A stretch of 59,329 nucleotides of DNA, taken from NCBI RefSeq assembly GCF_016902345.1, contig NZ_JACJLR010000018.1, positions 1-59,329 on the forward strand, read 5' to 3'. Made by a program: the position numbers and the translations under genes. A model generated the notes under the pieces. It had not been told where the DNA came from and did no database searches. It worked only from the letters and a program-made list of their open reading frames with translations. This document shows positions 7,980 to 16,670 of this stretch, piece after piece. This DNA comes from Mediterraneibacter glycyrrhizinilyticus (GTDB taxonomy: Bacteria; Bacillota; Clostridia; Lachnospirales; Lachnospiraceae). The number at the start of each line of letters is the position of its first letter. Positions within the stretch are counted from its first letter, which is position 1.

Positions 7980-9242
7980 ATGGAAAACAAAAAAATCATA
8001 CAGGTGGAGGAGAAAGTACCCTTTAAACTGCTCGTCCCCTTAAGTATCCAGCACATGTTCGCTATGTTTGGCGCATCTGTGCTGGTTCCCTTTGTGTTTG
8101 GAATCAATCCGGCTGTGGTGCTGTTCATGAACGGGGTGGGAACCCTGCTGTTCATCCTGATCACAAAGGGCAGGGCGCCTGCGTACCTGGGCTCCAGCTT
8201 TGCGTTTCTGGCGCCGGCAGGGATTGTGATCTCGAAGTGGGGGTACAGTTATGCACTGGGCGGATTTGTGGCGGTTGGTTTTCTGGGATGTATCCTGGCG
8301 CTGATCATCTATAAATTCGGCTCGGACTGGATCGACGTGGTGCTGCCGCCGGCAGCGATGGGGCCGGTGGTGGCGCTTATCGGACTGGAACTCGCAGGGA
8401 CGGCGGCGTCCAACGCGGGGCTGGCAGATGAAGTGATCGATCCGAAGAATGTGATCGTGTTTCTGGTGACGCTTCTGACTGCTGTGATCGGGTCAGTAGT
8501 ATTTCGCGGATTCCTGTCGGTCATCCCGATCCTGATCGCGATCATCGCGGGATACGCTGCGGCGCTCGCATGCGGGATCGTGGATTTCTCGGAAGTGGCG
8601 GCAGCTTCTTTCTTTGCAATCCCCAATTTCTCCGCGCCGAAGTTCAAATGGGAGGCGATCGTGATCATCCTTCCGGTCCTGCTTGTGATCGCGTCCGAGC
8701 ATATCGGGCACCAGATCGTGACCAGCAAGATCGTGGGACGGGATCTGTTAAAAGATCCGGGGCTGCACCGGTCCCTGTTCGCGGATAACTTTTCGACTAT
8801 GATCTCCGGTCTGATCGGTTCTGTGCCGACTACCACATACGGGGAGAACATCGGTGTCATGGCGATGACAAAGGTTTACAGTGTGTATGTGATCGGAGGC
8901 GCAGCAGTACTGTCCATCATCTGCTCCTTTATCGGGAAGATGACGACATTGATCAACACGATCCCTGGCCCGGTCATCGGCGGGATCTCCTTTTTGCTCT
9001 ACGGCATGATCGGCACATCAGGAATCCGTATCCTTGTGGAATCCCAGGTGGATTATGGAAAATCCCGCAATATGGCGATGACTTCCGTGATCTTTGTGAC
9101 CGGACTTTCAGGCATCAACGTTCAGTTTGGAAGCATCCAGCTCACCGGAATGGTGCTGGCATGCGTGGTCGGAATGCTGATGGGACTGATGTTCTTTGTT
9201 TTTGATAAGCTGAAGCTGACCAATGACCGGGAAGGTATGTGA
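7980..9242 (+). CDS. uraA: Uracil permease (NCS2 family, UraA/PyrP type)
   Basis: A 420-aa inner-membrane symporter with about 14 hydrophobic segments. Family marks are LSIQHMFAMFGASVLVP at the N terminus, the long conserved block EHIGHQIVTSKIVGRDLLKD (about residues 241-260) and GSVPTTTYGENIGVMAMTKV, in which the two Glu residues of UraA that contact uracil are preserved. It imports uracil for pyrimidine salvage. No upp or pyr genes are adjacent, so regulation is unclear; the upstream hairpin is a candidate element. A strong terminator follows. The start is the ATG giving MENKKIIQVEEKVPF, a typical N terminus for uracil permeases. Confidence 0.92.
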   Translation: MENKKIIQVEEKVPFKLLVPLSIQHMFAMFGASVLVPFVFGINPAVVLFMNGVGTLLFILITKGRAPAYLGSSFAFLAPAGIVISKWGYSYALGGFVAVGFLGCILALIIYKFGSDWIDVVLPPAAMGPVVALIGLELAGTAASNAGLADEVIDPKNVIVFLVTLLTAVIGSVVFRGFLSVIPILIAIIAGYAAALACGIVDFSEVAAASFFAIPNFSAPKFKWEAIVIILPVLLVIASEHIGHQIVTSKIVGRDLLKDPGLHRSLFADNFSTMISGLIGSVPTTTYGENIGVMAMTKVYSVYVIGGAAVLSIICSFIGKMTTLINTIPGPVIGGISFLLYGMIGTSGIRILVESQVDYGKSRNMAMTSVIFVTGLSGINVQFGSIQLTGMVLACVVGMLMGLMFFVFDKLKLTNDREGM

Positions 9243-9252
9243 AAAATTTAAC

Positions 9253-9299
9253 GGGTGCTGTGTACTTTTTCAAAAGTACACGGCACCTGTTATTTTTTT
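9253..9299 (+). terminator. Intrinsic terminator after the uracil permease
   Basis: GGTGC-GTGTACTTTT pairs with AAAAGTACAC-GGCACC around a 2-nt loop, with one offset bulge, followed by TGTTATTTTTTT. Confidence 0.9.
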
Positions 9300-9386
9300 A
9301 ACTATCGGAAATCTTAAGAAATTGTTCCAAAATTCTGTCGATAATCCTCTATATAATAACTTCCATGAAGAAGGAGGCGTTATACA

Positions 9387-10310
9387 GTGCCAGATGATAT
9401 GAGAAGAAGACCCACGGGGAAAAGACGGTTGAACAAAAGGGGCAGGAGAAAACGGCGGCTACAAAGAATCATCCGGCTCGCTTTTGTGATCGTTCCTCTT
9501 TTCGCGGCAGTGGTTTTTCTGAAAAACTTTATCGGGGAGAATTTTGTGATGACGGATGCCGGGATCGAGAGAGATTCCGGTTCCTATCAGGTACAGAACA
9601 CGGCTGCGGTGCAGAGTATCTCTGACGGGGAGGTCAGGGCAAAGCTGACGGAGATGGCTCAGTCAAACAAGACAGTGCGACATGTACTGGAGCTGGCGGA
9701 TCAGTATCCGGCAGATCTGTTGGAATTATTGTCCAACAATGAGGAGACGGCGGATTTTGTGCGGGGGTATACAGAGAAAAAGGATCAGGCTCCGGCAGAA
9801 GATATCGGTGAGACCAGATCCGGAGAGATTCCCCTCCTTCTCCAGTGGGATGAGCGGTGGGGCTATGCACAGTACGGGGATAACATGATCGCGATCAACG
9901 GTTGTGGGCCAACGGTGATCGCAATGGTGGCGGCAGGGCTGACAGGAGACAACAGCATCACTCCGTATAAAGTGGCACAGTATGCCGAGGAACAGGGATA
10001 TTATACGGGAGAATCAGGAACGAGCTGGGAACTGATGACCCAGGGGGCGGTTCACTTCGGCGTGCAGGGACAGGAACTGAGCTTAAGTGAAAGCGGGATT
10101 CTGTCGGAACTGGAGAGCGGCCATCCGGTCGTATGCAGCATGCGCCCCGGTGATTTTACGACAACGGGACATTTTATCGTGTTGACCGGCGTGGAGGACG
10201 GGAAGATCCGAGTCAACGATCCCAACAGCCGAAAGCGCAGCGAGACCCTGTGGGACTATGACACATTGGAATATCAGATCAACAATCTGTGGGCGTTTTC
10301 TTTGGCATGA
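9387..10310 (+). CDS. Membrane-anchored C39-like cysteine peptidase
   Basis: A 307-aa protein with a very basic N terminus (RRRPTGKRRLNKRGRRKRR), one membrane segment at about residues 30-48 (LAFVIVPLFAAVVFL) and an extracellular C39-like domain from about residue 150. That domain shows the catalytic Cys in NGCGPTVIAM, His in TTGHFIVLTG and the Asp/Asn in VNDPNS. Such stand-alone C39_2 proteins are probably cell-wall or exported-peptide proteases rather than bacteriocin exporters, since no ABC module is attached. Translation begins at GTG 9387, with AAGGAGG 9 bases upstream; the later ATG lacks a comparable site. A perfect TATAAT (9352-9357) lies 30 bp before the start but has a poor -35. Confidence 0.82.
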   Translation: MPDDMRRRPTGKRRLNKRGRRKRRLQRIIRLAFVIVPLFAAVVFLKNFIGENFVMTDAGIERDSGSYQVQNTAAVQSISDGEVRAKLTEMAQSNKTVRHVLELADQYPADLLELLSNNEETADFVRGYTEKKDQAPAEDIGETRSGEIPLLLQWDERWGYAQYGDNMIAINGCGPTVIAMVAAGLTGDNSITPYKVAQYAEEQGYYTGESGTSWELMTQGAVHFGVQGQELSLSESGILSELESGHPVVCSMRPGDFTTTGHFIVLTGVEDGKIRVNDPNSRKRSETLWDYDTLEYQINNLWAFSLA

Positions 10311-10359
10311 GTTTGGATGGCGCAGGGGAGAACAGCATTTTTGGTGACATTTTTCAGTT

Positions 10360-10391
10360 GAGCGGCGGTTAATTTCCGCCGCTCATCTTTT
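10360..10391 (+). terminator. Stem-loop terminator after the C39-like gene
   Basis: GAGCGGCGG (10360-10368) and CCGCCGCTC (10376-10384) form a 9-bp GC stem with a 7-nt loop, followed by ATCTTTTG. The T-run is short but the stem is strong. Confidence 0.7.
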
Positions 10392-10524
10392 GAAGAACAC
10401 TCCGTTGTGGCTGACGGCAGTTCCCTGCTATAATCTTATTCAAGAAGAAATGCGGAAGGCTGGATGAAAGCTTTTCAACCCGGGAGATCTGGTCTGCTAT
10501 TCCGCAGAGAAAGGAGCAGAAACG

Positions 10525-11463
10525 ATGCCGATCCATACAGTGATACGAGAAAAGAGGAAAGCGCTGGAACTGACCGATCAGGAGATCGCGAGAGTGTGCG
10601 AAGATGTGGTAAAGGAAATAAAGGGCAGCGGGTTTGGAGCAGGATTTTGTCTGGCGGAGAAGCGGATCCGGGAATATCCGAACTGTATGAAACTGATGTA
10701 CAGCCTGAACGTGACACTGGAGGGCTCGTTCATTCTGGAGCAGGCGGAACTTTCCGGGAAAGAACATGAGAGATATCAGAAAAAAATACTTGCGCGCTAT
10801 GAATTTGTGGCAGAGAATGCAAAGGATGAACAGATCAGGGGCAGCGCCGCATATCTGCTTTCCGGTAAGTATATCGGGCAGGGCAGATATGAACGCGCGG
10901 AGGAACTCCTGGAACTGATGCCGGAGCGGAGCGCAGATAAACGGATCATGAAATCTGGAATACTGGCGGCACAGGGAAAGAGAGACGAGGCAGCGAGGAT
11001 ACTGGAAGGAAAGATCCTGGGAGATATCAATGAAGTGCATATGACCCTTATGAAACTTCTTGATATCGTTATGGACGAGGGAGATGAGGAGGATGCACAG
11101 AAGATCGCTAAGATCGGGCAGAAGACCGCAGAACTCTACGAGCTGTGGGGGTATAATTCCATCCTGATCCCTATGGAACTTGCTGTCAAAAAGCAGGATG
11201 TCCGGGAGAGTGTAAAGTATATCCGTGAGATGCTGAATATAGCAAAAGCTCCCTGGAAAATGCCGGACTCCCCGCTTTACCGCCATATAGATAAAAACGA
11301 TAAAACAGAGGAGCAGGTCGGTGCAGAGAGCAGGGAGCGGCAGGACGCAAAAGAACAGTACGGCACAAGAATCCTTCCGGTCCTGAAAAAGGAGCTGCAG
11401 ACCAGCCCCAGGTATGACTTCCTGCGGGAGGATAAGGAATTTCTGGAGCTGATCGCTGAGTAA
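10525..11463 (+). CDS. Tetratricopeptide-like regulator that appears to lack its HTH
   Basis: A 312-aa soluble, mostly helical protein. The first 15 residues (MPIHTVIREKRKALELT) match the opening of Xre/Cro-type regulators common in Clostridia, where REKRKALxLT leads into a helix-turn-helix of about 50 residues with a WEKG-like motif. Here residue 17 passes directly to DQEIARVCEDVVKEIKGSGF, which in such relatives follows the HTH. The rest is the repeat-helical sensor half (CLAEKRIREYPNC, YERAEELLELMPE). The likeliest reading is an in-frame deletion of the DNA-binding domain. GAAAGGAG precedes the ATG. Its stop lies only 10 bp from the convergent argG stop. Family assignment rests on memory of related sequences. 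Confidence 0.6.
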   Translation: MPIHTVIREKRKALELTDQEIARVCEDVVKEIKGSGFGAGFCLAEKRIREYPNCMKLMYSLNVTLEGSFILEQAELSGKEHERYQKKILARYEFVAENAKDEQIRGSAAYLLSGKYIGQGRYERAEELLELMPERSADKRIMKSGILAAQGKRDEAARILEGKILGDINEVHMTLMKLLDIVMDEGDEEDAQKIAKIGQKTAELYELWGYNSILIPMELAVKKQDVRESVKYIREMLNIAKAPWKMPDSPLYRHIDKNDKTEEQVGAESRERQDAKEQYGTRILPVLKKELQTSPRYDFLREDKEFLELIAE

Positions 11464-11473
11464 ATGTAATACG

Positions 11474-12706
11474 TTATTTCTGATTCTCTTTTGAGAGTTC
11501 CTGCATCTTCATCGCGCGTACTTTCAGCGGCAGTCCGAACAGATTGATGAATCCGTCCGCGTCGTGGTGATCGTACAGGTCGCCTGTGGTGAAGCTTGCC
11601 AGGGACTCATTGTACAGGGAGTACGGGGAGGTCTCGCCTGCCTTTGTGATGTTGCCTTTGTAAAGTTTGAACTTCACTTCGCCGGTCACATACTGCTGGG
11701 TCACGTCAACGAATGCCCGGAGTGCGTCGCACAGAGGGGTAAACCATTTTCCTTCATATACCACCTGTGCCAGCTTGTTTCCGATCTCTTTTTTGACTTC
11801 GTATGTAGCACGGTCAAGGCAGAGCTCTTCCAGCTGCTCGTGAGCCGCCATGAGGATGGTTCCGCCCGGTGTCTCATACACACCACGGGATTTCATTCCG
11901 ACGACACGGTTCTCCACGATGTCGATGATACCGATGCCGTGTTTGCCGCCCAGAGCGTTCAGCTCGGTGATGATCTCGGATACTTTCATCTCTTTCCCGT
12001 TCAGAGATTTCGGGATACCTGCTTCGAATGTCATGGTCACGTATTCCGGTTTGTCCGGCGCCTTCTCCGGCGGAACTGTGAGCACGAGAAGATCGTCATA
12101 GTTGGGCTCCACAGACGGATCTTCCAGTTCCAGTCCCTCGTGGCTGATGTGCCAGAGGTTCCGGTCACGGCTGTAGCTGTGTTTGGTGTCAAAGGGAAGA
12201 TCGATGCCGTGTTTGCGGCAGTATTCGATCTCCTCCTCACGGGACTGCATGGTCCAGAGATCGGTCATACGCCAGGGAGCGATGATCTTGATATCCGGAG
12301 CCAGAGCACGGATGCTCAGCTCAAAACGGATCTGGTCGTTCCCTTTTCCTGTTGCGCCGTGGCAGATAGCTACCGCGCCTTCCTTGCGGGCGATCTCCAC
12401 CAGTTTCTTTGAGATGGCGGGACGTGCCATGGATGTTCCGAGAAGGTATTTGTTCTCGTATACAGCGCCGGCCTTTACGCAGGGCATGATAAAATCGTCG
12501 CAGAACTCGTCAACGATGTTTTCAATGTATAATTTAGAAGCTCCGGAAAGTTTGGCCCTCTCCTCGAGCCCGTCCAGCTCCTCGCCCTGTCCGCAGTCAA
12601 CGCAGCAGCAGATGACTTCATAACCGAATGTTTCTTTCAGCCACGGAATGACTGCTGTGGTGTCAAGTCCGCCTGAATATGCTAAAACAACTTTTTCTTT
12701 ACTCAT
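11474..12706 (-). CDS. argG: Argininosuccinate synthase
   Basis: A 410-aa cytoplasmic enzyme that joins citrulline and aspartate with ATP to make argininosuccinate, the penultimate step of arginine synthesis. Seen directly: the PP-loop [10 protein letters not shown] at the N terminus, GCxxGKGNDQ-type motif ([14 protein letters not shown]), the [12 protein letters not shown] substrate block and [10 protein letters not shown]. Length is normal for the family. An in-frame ATG exists 33 bases further upstream, but the start at 12706 ([13 protein letters not shown]) has AGGAGG 7 bases before it and fits the family N terminus. argH is not in the window. The promoter region carries ArgR-like boxes, so repression by arginine is expected. 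Confidence 0.96.
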   Translation of the reverse strand: MSKEKVVLAYSGGLDTTAVIPWLKETFGYEVICCCVDCGQGEELDGLEERAKLSGASKLYIENIVDEFCDDFIMPCVKAGAVYENKYLLGTSMARPAISKKLVEIARKEGAVAICHGATGKGNDQIRFELSIRALAPDIKIIAPWRMTDLWTMQSREEEIEYCRKHGIDLPFDTKHSYSRDRNLWHISHEGLELEDPSVEPNYDDLLVLTVPPEKAPDKPEYVTMTFEAGIPKSLNGKEMKVSEIITELNALGGKHGIGIIDIVENRVVGMKSRGVYETPGGTILMAAHEQLEELCLDRATYEVKKEIGNKLAQVVYEGKWFTPLCDALRAFVDVTQQYVTGEVKFKLYKGNITKAGETSPYSLYNESLASFTTGDLYDHHDADGFINLFGLPLKVRAMKMQELSKENQK

Positions 12707-12804
12707 GGTAAATGCCTCCTGAAATGTATTTTTATCCACATTCCGGATCCGATGCAGAACCGGAATCTTTCCTGTTGATGTACCGCTCCTGTGAGCTAAA
12801 ACAT

Positions 12805-12834
12805 ACTATACACCACATTTTATAATTATGCAAG
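12805..12834 (-). promoter_or_regulatory. argG promoter with overlapping ArgR-like box
   Basis: Read on the minus strand: TTGCAT (12833-12828), 17-bp spacer, TATAGT (12810-12805). TGCATAATTATAAA (complement of 12819-12832) matches the ArgR core TGNATWWWWATNCA with one mismatch and overlaps the -35, a position suited to repression. Confidence 0.7.
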
Positions 12835-12888
12835 AGAAAATTTATAAAAATTAATTTTATGCATAAACACAGAATAAAATGCATATTT

Positions 12889-12906
12889 TATGAATAAAAA
12901 TGCAGA
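12889..12906. promoter_or_regulatory. ArgR operator (ARG box)
   Basis: TATGAATAAAAATGCAGA matches WNTGNATWWWWATNCANW at every fixed position and shares ATGAATAAAAATGCA with the Bacillus ArgR/AhrC consensus. It lies about 55 bp upstream of the argG -35, with further TGCAT half-sites at about 12859-12884, so cooperative ArgR binding with the promoter box is plausible. Confidence 0.75.
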
Positions 12907-13181
12907 CAGAGGCTGTTCCGGCATCCAGAGCCGTGCTGAGAACATGTATGGTTAAGCAAAAGGGGGATCTTTTGCTTTCATACGGGCAGAGACGGTTTGT
13001 CATTCTGACTACGGAGGCGAACCCCTCAGTTGCCTCAGTTCACAGCCGTATGCCGCTGATCCTGGAGAAAAAGGAGGCCGAGAGTTGGATTTTTGAGGAG
13101 GGCAGGACTGCGGAATTCCTTAAAAAGACACCGGTTATGCTTGAAAAGAAGCAGGAATATGAACAGCTGACACTTTTTTGA
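12900..13181 (+). pseudogene. SRAP (SOS-associated peptidase, YedK/HMCES) C-terminal fragment
   Basis: A 93-codon frame whose residues 33-93 match the end of SRAP proteins: FVILTTEANPSVASVHSRMP (with the active-site His in HSRMP), WIFEEGRTAEFLKKTPVMLE and the QLTLF tail. Complete SRAP proteins have about 200 residues and begin with Met-Cys, the Cys forming the crosslink to abasic sites; that whole N-terminal half is absent. The first 30 residues (MQTEAVPASRAVLRTCMVKQ) do not look like the family, no ribosome site precedes the ATG, and the ATG lies inside the ArgR box. It is a gene remnant left beside argG. Confidence 0.75.
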
Positions 13182-13232
13182 ACTTGGAACAACAGAATCT
13201 GTACATAATAAGAAGAAAAGATGGAAGATGAG

Positions 13233-13264
13233 AGGACGCCTTTTGACAGCAGGGCGTCTTTTTC
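13233..13264 (+). terminator. Intrinsic terminator
   Basis: AGGACGCC pairs with GGGCGTCT around an 11-nt loop, followed by TTTTTC. It closes the SRAP-remnant transcript and insulates the PTS operon promoter downstream. Confidence 0.8.
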
Positions 13265-13356
13265 ATTCTATATAAAAAGTTCTCCGGAGTCTCCTGTAGA
13301 ACAAAAAGCTTCCGGAGGGAGGAGAGATGCAGAGCTTCTGAAAAGGATGAAACAAA

Positions 13357-13482
13357 ATTGTTGAAATAAAAGTATATAGCTTTTAAAATTATAAAAATGT
13401 TGAAAAAATAGTTGACAATTCACAAAAAAGTGTTATTCTATACATAGAAGTTGTTGAATCAACACAATAAAATTGTTAAAAC
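13357..13482 (+). promoter_or_regulatory. Repeated TTGTTGAA operator motifs around the PTS operon promoter
   Basis: Related motifs occur at 13357 (ATTGTTGAAA), 13397 (ATGTTGAAAA), 13450 (GTTGTTGAAT) and about 13473 (ATTGTTAAAA). The third is part of a perfect dyad, TGTTGA-A-TCAACA (13452-13464), just after the predicted transcription start. They are likely binding sites for the DeoR-family repressor encoded third in this operon. Confidence 0.6.
13412..13439 (+). promoter_or_regulatory. Promoter of the hexitol-type PTS operon
   Basis: Consensus TTGACA (13412-13417), 16-bp spacer, TATTCT (13434-13439), followed by an AT-rich leader and AAAGGAGG before the ATG at 13498. Confidence 0.75.
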
Positions 13483-13497
13483 AAAAGGAGGTTTGCC

Positions 13498-14430
13498 ATG
13501 ATTTACACGGTAACACTGAATCCGGCTCTTGACAAGACAGTTGAGATCCCTTCACTGACGGTTGATGCGGTCAACCGTATCACAGCTATGCGGACCGATC
13601 CCGGAGGAAAAGGGATCAATGTGTCAAAAGTAATCAGCAAGCTGGGCGGTGAGAGCATTGCGGCCGGGATTCTCGGGGGAGATACGGGACGTGCGATCCT
13701 TTCGGCCCTGGAGGAAATGAAACTTTCGACCTGTTTCCATTTTGTAGATGGAGAGACCCGCACGAATATGAAGATCATTGATCCGGAAAAACATACGAAT
13801 ACCGATATCAATGAACCGGGAGTGACAGTGTCCGGAGAAATCCTCGGAGCGCTGTTGGAAGAACTCGCGGGAAAGGTCGCGGAGGGAGATATTGTTGTGA
13901 TTTCCGGCAGTATGCCGAAAGGTTCCCCGAAGGATACTTATTATATCTGGACGGAAGAATTTCGCAGGAAAGGGGCAAAAGTGATTCTGGATGCAGACGG
14001 GGATCTGCTCAAAGCAGGACTGAAAGCCTCTCCCTATCTGATCAAACCGAACAATCATGAGCTGTCTGCCCTGGTGGGACGGACGCTTGAGACCCCGGAG
14101 GAACTGGCAGAGACAGCAAGAAGCCTGATGGAAGAGTATCACATTGCGAAAGTTGTGGTTTCCATGGGCAGTCAGGGCGCATTGTATGTGACGCCGGATG
14201 AGACCATTTATGCGGAAGGACTTAAAGTTCCGGTTGGAAGTACGGTAGGAGCCGGAGACAGCGTGGTTGCTGCCCTTGCCGTGGCAGAAGAGTCAGGGAT
14301 GAGCCTGGAGGAGACAGTCCGTCTTTCTACGGCTACAGGAGCAGCGAATGTGATGTGCAGCGGGACACAGGCGGCAGAGTATGAGGTGATCGAAGAGCTG
14401 CTTCCGAAAGTTGTGTTTCGTCGGATTTGA
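13498..14430 (+). CDS. fruK: 1-phosphofructokinase-type PfkB kinase
   Basis: A 310-aa ribokinase/PfkB-family sugar kinase, closest in pattern to FruK and tagatose-6-phosphate kinases. Seen: TLNPALDKT at the N terminus, GGKGINVSKVISKLGG, ISGSMPKGSP, KPNNHELSALVG and the ATP/anion-hole signature VGSTVGAGDSVVAA with the catalytic Asp. FruK phosphorylates fructose-1-phosphate at C6 to give fructose-1,6-bisphosphate. It is the first gene after an operator-rich promoter, with AAAGGAGG before the ATG. No fructose PTS (FruA) is beside it; the operon instead carries a mannitol-type PTS and a SorE-like dehydrogenase. The exact phosphoketose accepted is not fixed by sequence. Confidence 0.85.
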   Translation: MIYTVTLNPALDKTVEIPSLTVDAVNRITAMRTDPGGKGINVSKVISKLGGESIAAGILGGDTGRAILSALEEMKLSTCFHFVDGETRTNMKIIDPEKHTNTDINEPGVTVSGEILGALLEELAGKVAEGDIVVISGSMPKGSPKDTYYIWTEEFRRKGAKVILDADGDLLKAGLKASPYLIKPNNHELSALVGRTLETPEELAETARSLMEEYHIAKVVVSMGSQGALYVTPDETIYAEGLKVPVGSTVGAGDSVVAALAVAEESGMSLEETVRLSTATGAANVMCSGTQAAEYEVIEELLPKVVFRRI

Positions 14431-14535
14431 ATATATGAAAAAGTAAAAAGAGTTTTAATCATACTACTTTTGAACTGAAAAAAAATGGTTGTAAAACGAA
14501 AAAATTATTATTATGATAAAGAAAGGAGTTTTATT

Positions 14536-15804
14536 ATGAAAGCAAGAGGAGTACGTCTTCACGGAGCCAATGATTTACGTCTGGAGGAATTTGAACTTCC
14601 CGAGATCACAGACGATGAGATCCTGGTCAGAGTGGTTTCTGACAGTATCTGTATGTCTACATATAAATGTGCGATTCTGGGAACGGCCCACAAACGTGTC
14701 CATGAAGATGTGGCGGATCATCCGGCTATCATGGGACACGAGTTTGCGGGAGATATTGTCAAGGTTGGAAAGAATCATCAGGATACCTTCAAACCGGGGA
14801 TGAAGTTTACACTGCAGCCGGCTCTGAACTACAAGGGAACCATGTGGAGTCCCGGATACTCTTATGAATTTTTCGGCGGAGACACGACCTACTGCGTGAT
14901 CCCGGCAGAAGTAATGGAATTGGGATGTCTGCTGGAGTATCATGGCCGCGCTTACTACGAGGCATCTCTGGCTGAGCCCATGTCCTGCAGCATCGGTGCA
15001 TTCAATGCGGCTTACCATACAAAAATGGGCGTCTATACACATCAGATGGGGATCAAAGAAGGCGGAAAAATGGCGATTATGGCAGGAGCCGGCCCGATGG
15101 GGCTTGGAGCGCTTACTTATGCGCTTCACCGTGATGTCCGTCCGTCCATGGTCGTAGTGACAGATTTGAATCAGGAGCGCCTTGACCGTGCGGCTGCGCT
15201 TTTCCCGCCGGAGGAAGCAGAGAAAGACGGAATCGAGCTTCACTTTGTAAATACAGGAAACTTTGAGGACCCGGTGGCGGAACTGATGAGGATTTCCGGC
15301 GGAACAGGATACGATGATGTGCTCTGTTATGCTCCGGTTGCTTCGGTTGTCACACAGTCCAGTGCGATCCTGGGACGTGACGGCTGTCTGAACTTCTTTG
15401 CAGGACCTACAGATAACCAGTTCAGTGCTTCCATTAACTTCTATGATGTACACTATAATTCTACCCATGTGATGGGGACCACCGGCGGCAATACGGATGA
15501 CATGATCGAATCGCTGAAGCTGACCGCAGAGGGACGCATTAATCCGGCCGTTATGGTGACACATATCGGCGGACTGGACGCGGCAGCGGAGACGACGCTG
15601 AACCTGCCGAAGATCCCGGGCGGAAAGAAACTGATCTATACCCATCTTTCCATGCCGCTGACAGCGCTTACCGATCTGCGTGCAAAAGGAGAGGCAGATG
15701 GAGATAAACGTCTGGTCGAACTGGCAGATATCGTGGATGCACACAACGGACTGTGGTGCCCGGAGGCAGAAGAATATCTGCTTGCAAATTTTATTGAAGA
15801 ATAA
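14536..15804 (+). CDS. Zinc-type dehydrogenase related to L-sorbose-1-phosphate reductase (SorE)
   Basis: A 422-aa medium-chain dehydrogenase. The GroES-like half carries the catalytic-zinc pattern GHEFAGDIVKVG (about residues 75-86), and the Rossmann half has MAGAGPMGLGAL (about residue 185). Length and the YSYEFFGGD / YHTKMGVYTHQMG segments resemble the SorE group, which interconverts L-sorbose-1-phosphate and glucitol-6-phosphate, that is, acts on the carbon next to the phosphorylated one. Beside an MtlA-type transporter and a FruK-type kinase it could oxidise a hexitol phosphate to a ketose-1-phosphate. Start 14536 chosen because AAAGGAG lies 7 bases upstream; an in-frame ATG at 14485 has no ribosome site. 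The gap to fruK is 105 bp. Confidence 0.75.
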   Translation: MKARGVRLHGANDLRLEEFELPEITDDEILVRVVSDSICMSTYKCAILGTAHKRVHEDVADHPAIMGHEFAGDIVKVGKNHQDTFKPGMKFTLQPALNYKGTMWSPGYSYEFFGGDTTYCVIPAEVMELGCLLEYHGRAYYEASLAEPMSCSIGAFNAAYHTKMGVYTHQMGIKEGGKMAIMAGAGPMGLGALTYALHRDVRPSMVVVTDLNQERLDRAAALFPPEEAEKDGIELHFVNTGNFEDPVAELMRISGGTGYDDVLCYAPVASVVTQSSAILGRDGCLNFFAGPTDNQFSASINFYDVHYNSTHVMGTTGGNTDDMIESLKLTAEGRINPAVMVTHIGGLDAAAETTLNLPKIPGGKKLIYTHLSMPLTALTDLRAKGEADGDKRLVELADIVDAHNGLWCPEAEEYLLANFIEE

Positions 15805-15856
15805 TCAGTGTCGGGATAATCTGTCTGTGTTATCCTGACACGGACAGGAGGAATGT

Positions 15857-16618
15857 ATGGATTCAATGGAAATGCGCAGAGATGCGATTGTTCAACTGAT
15901 CAACGAAAAGGGAACGGTCCGTTTTGCTCAGATCAAAAAAGCCTTTCCCAATGTATCGGAGATGACTCTGCGCACGGATCTGAAGCTTCTGGATGAACAG
16001 AAGAAGATCCTGCGCGTGCACGGAGGCGCAAAGTCCGTGCAGGTCATTATCGGGACCGACGATTTTCTGAACCGGAAATCGGTACGCAATATTCCGGAGA
16101 AACAGGAGATCGCCAAAAAAGCGCTGACACTGCTTCGCCCTGACACAACCTTTTTCCTGGATTCGGGAAGCACTGCCACTGCATTTGCCCGGCAGATCCC
16201 GGATCAGTCCTATCTGATCTACACGACCGGTCTGAGCTGTGCCACAGAGCTGGCAAATCTGACCAGACCGACCGTGATGCTCCCGGGGGGAAGGTTAAAC
16301 CGTTACAGCCAGAGCGTATTCGGATATTCTGCCATAAGAGAGCTGGAGCGGGTGAACTTTGACCAGGCGTTTCTTGGTGTTACAGGATTTCATCCTTCTG
16401 TGGGGTTTTCCTGCGGCATCAGCGATGAGGCACTCTTAAAACAGACTGCCATCCATCAGTCCGGGCAGGTGATCGCCCTGATGGATTCATCAAAGGTGGA
16501 TATTAAGTGCAGTTTCAGCTTCTGCAGCCTTTCTGATGTTGATATCGTGGTGTCTGACGGAAAGCTGCCGGAGGAGTTCCTTGAGGAGTGCAGAAAATAC
16601 GGCGTACAGGTCCTGTGA
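15857..16618 (+). CDS. DeoR-family transcriptional regulator
   Basis: A 253-aa repressor. N-terminal winged HTH at about residues 5-58 (RRDAIVQLINEKGTVRFAQI, VSEMTLRTDLKLLDEQKKIL, RVHGGAKS), then a DeoR C-terminal sugar-phosphate sensor domain with FLDSGSTATAFA, TGLSCATELA, MLPGGRLNR and FLGVTGFHPSVGFSC. Such proteins respond to phosphorylated intermediates of the pathway they control. It lies third in the PTS operon, 52 bp after the dehydrogenase and 52 bp before mtlA, so autoregulation via the TTGTTGAA motifs upstream of the first gene is likely. AGGAGG precedes the ATG. Confidence 0.9.
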   Translation: MDSMEMRRDAIVQLINEKGTVRFAQIKKAFPNVSEMTLRTDLKLLDEQKKILRVHGGAKSVQVIIGTDDFLNRKSVRNIPEKQEIAKKALTLLRPDTTFFLDSGSTATAFARQIPDQSYLIYTTGLSCATELANLTRPTVMLPGGRLNRYSQSVFGYSAIRELERVNFDQAFLGVTGFHPSVGFSCGISDEALLKQTAIHQSGQVIALMDSSKVDIKCSFSFCSLSDVDIVVSDGKLPEEFLEECRKYGVQVL

Positions 16619-16670
16619 TCGTACGGAAAAATGACAGTTGAACCATTCTTCATTGAAAACCGGAGAGTTT

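Noticed and set aside
14575..15744. A 389-codon minus-strand frame opposite the SorE-like dehydrogenase
   Set aside because: Antisense shadow of a gene with clear motifs; no ribosome site and no recognisable domain.
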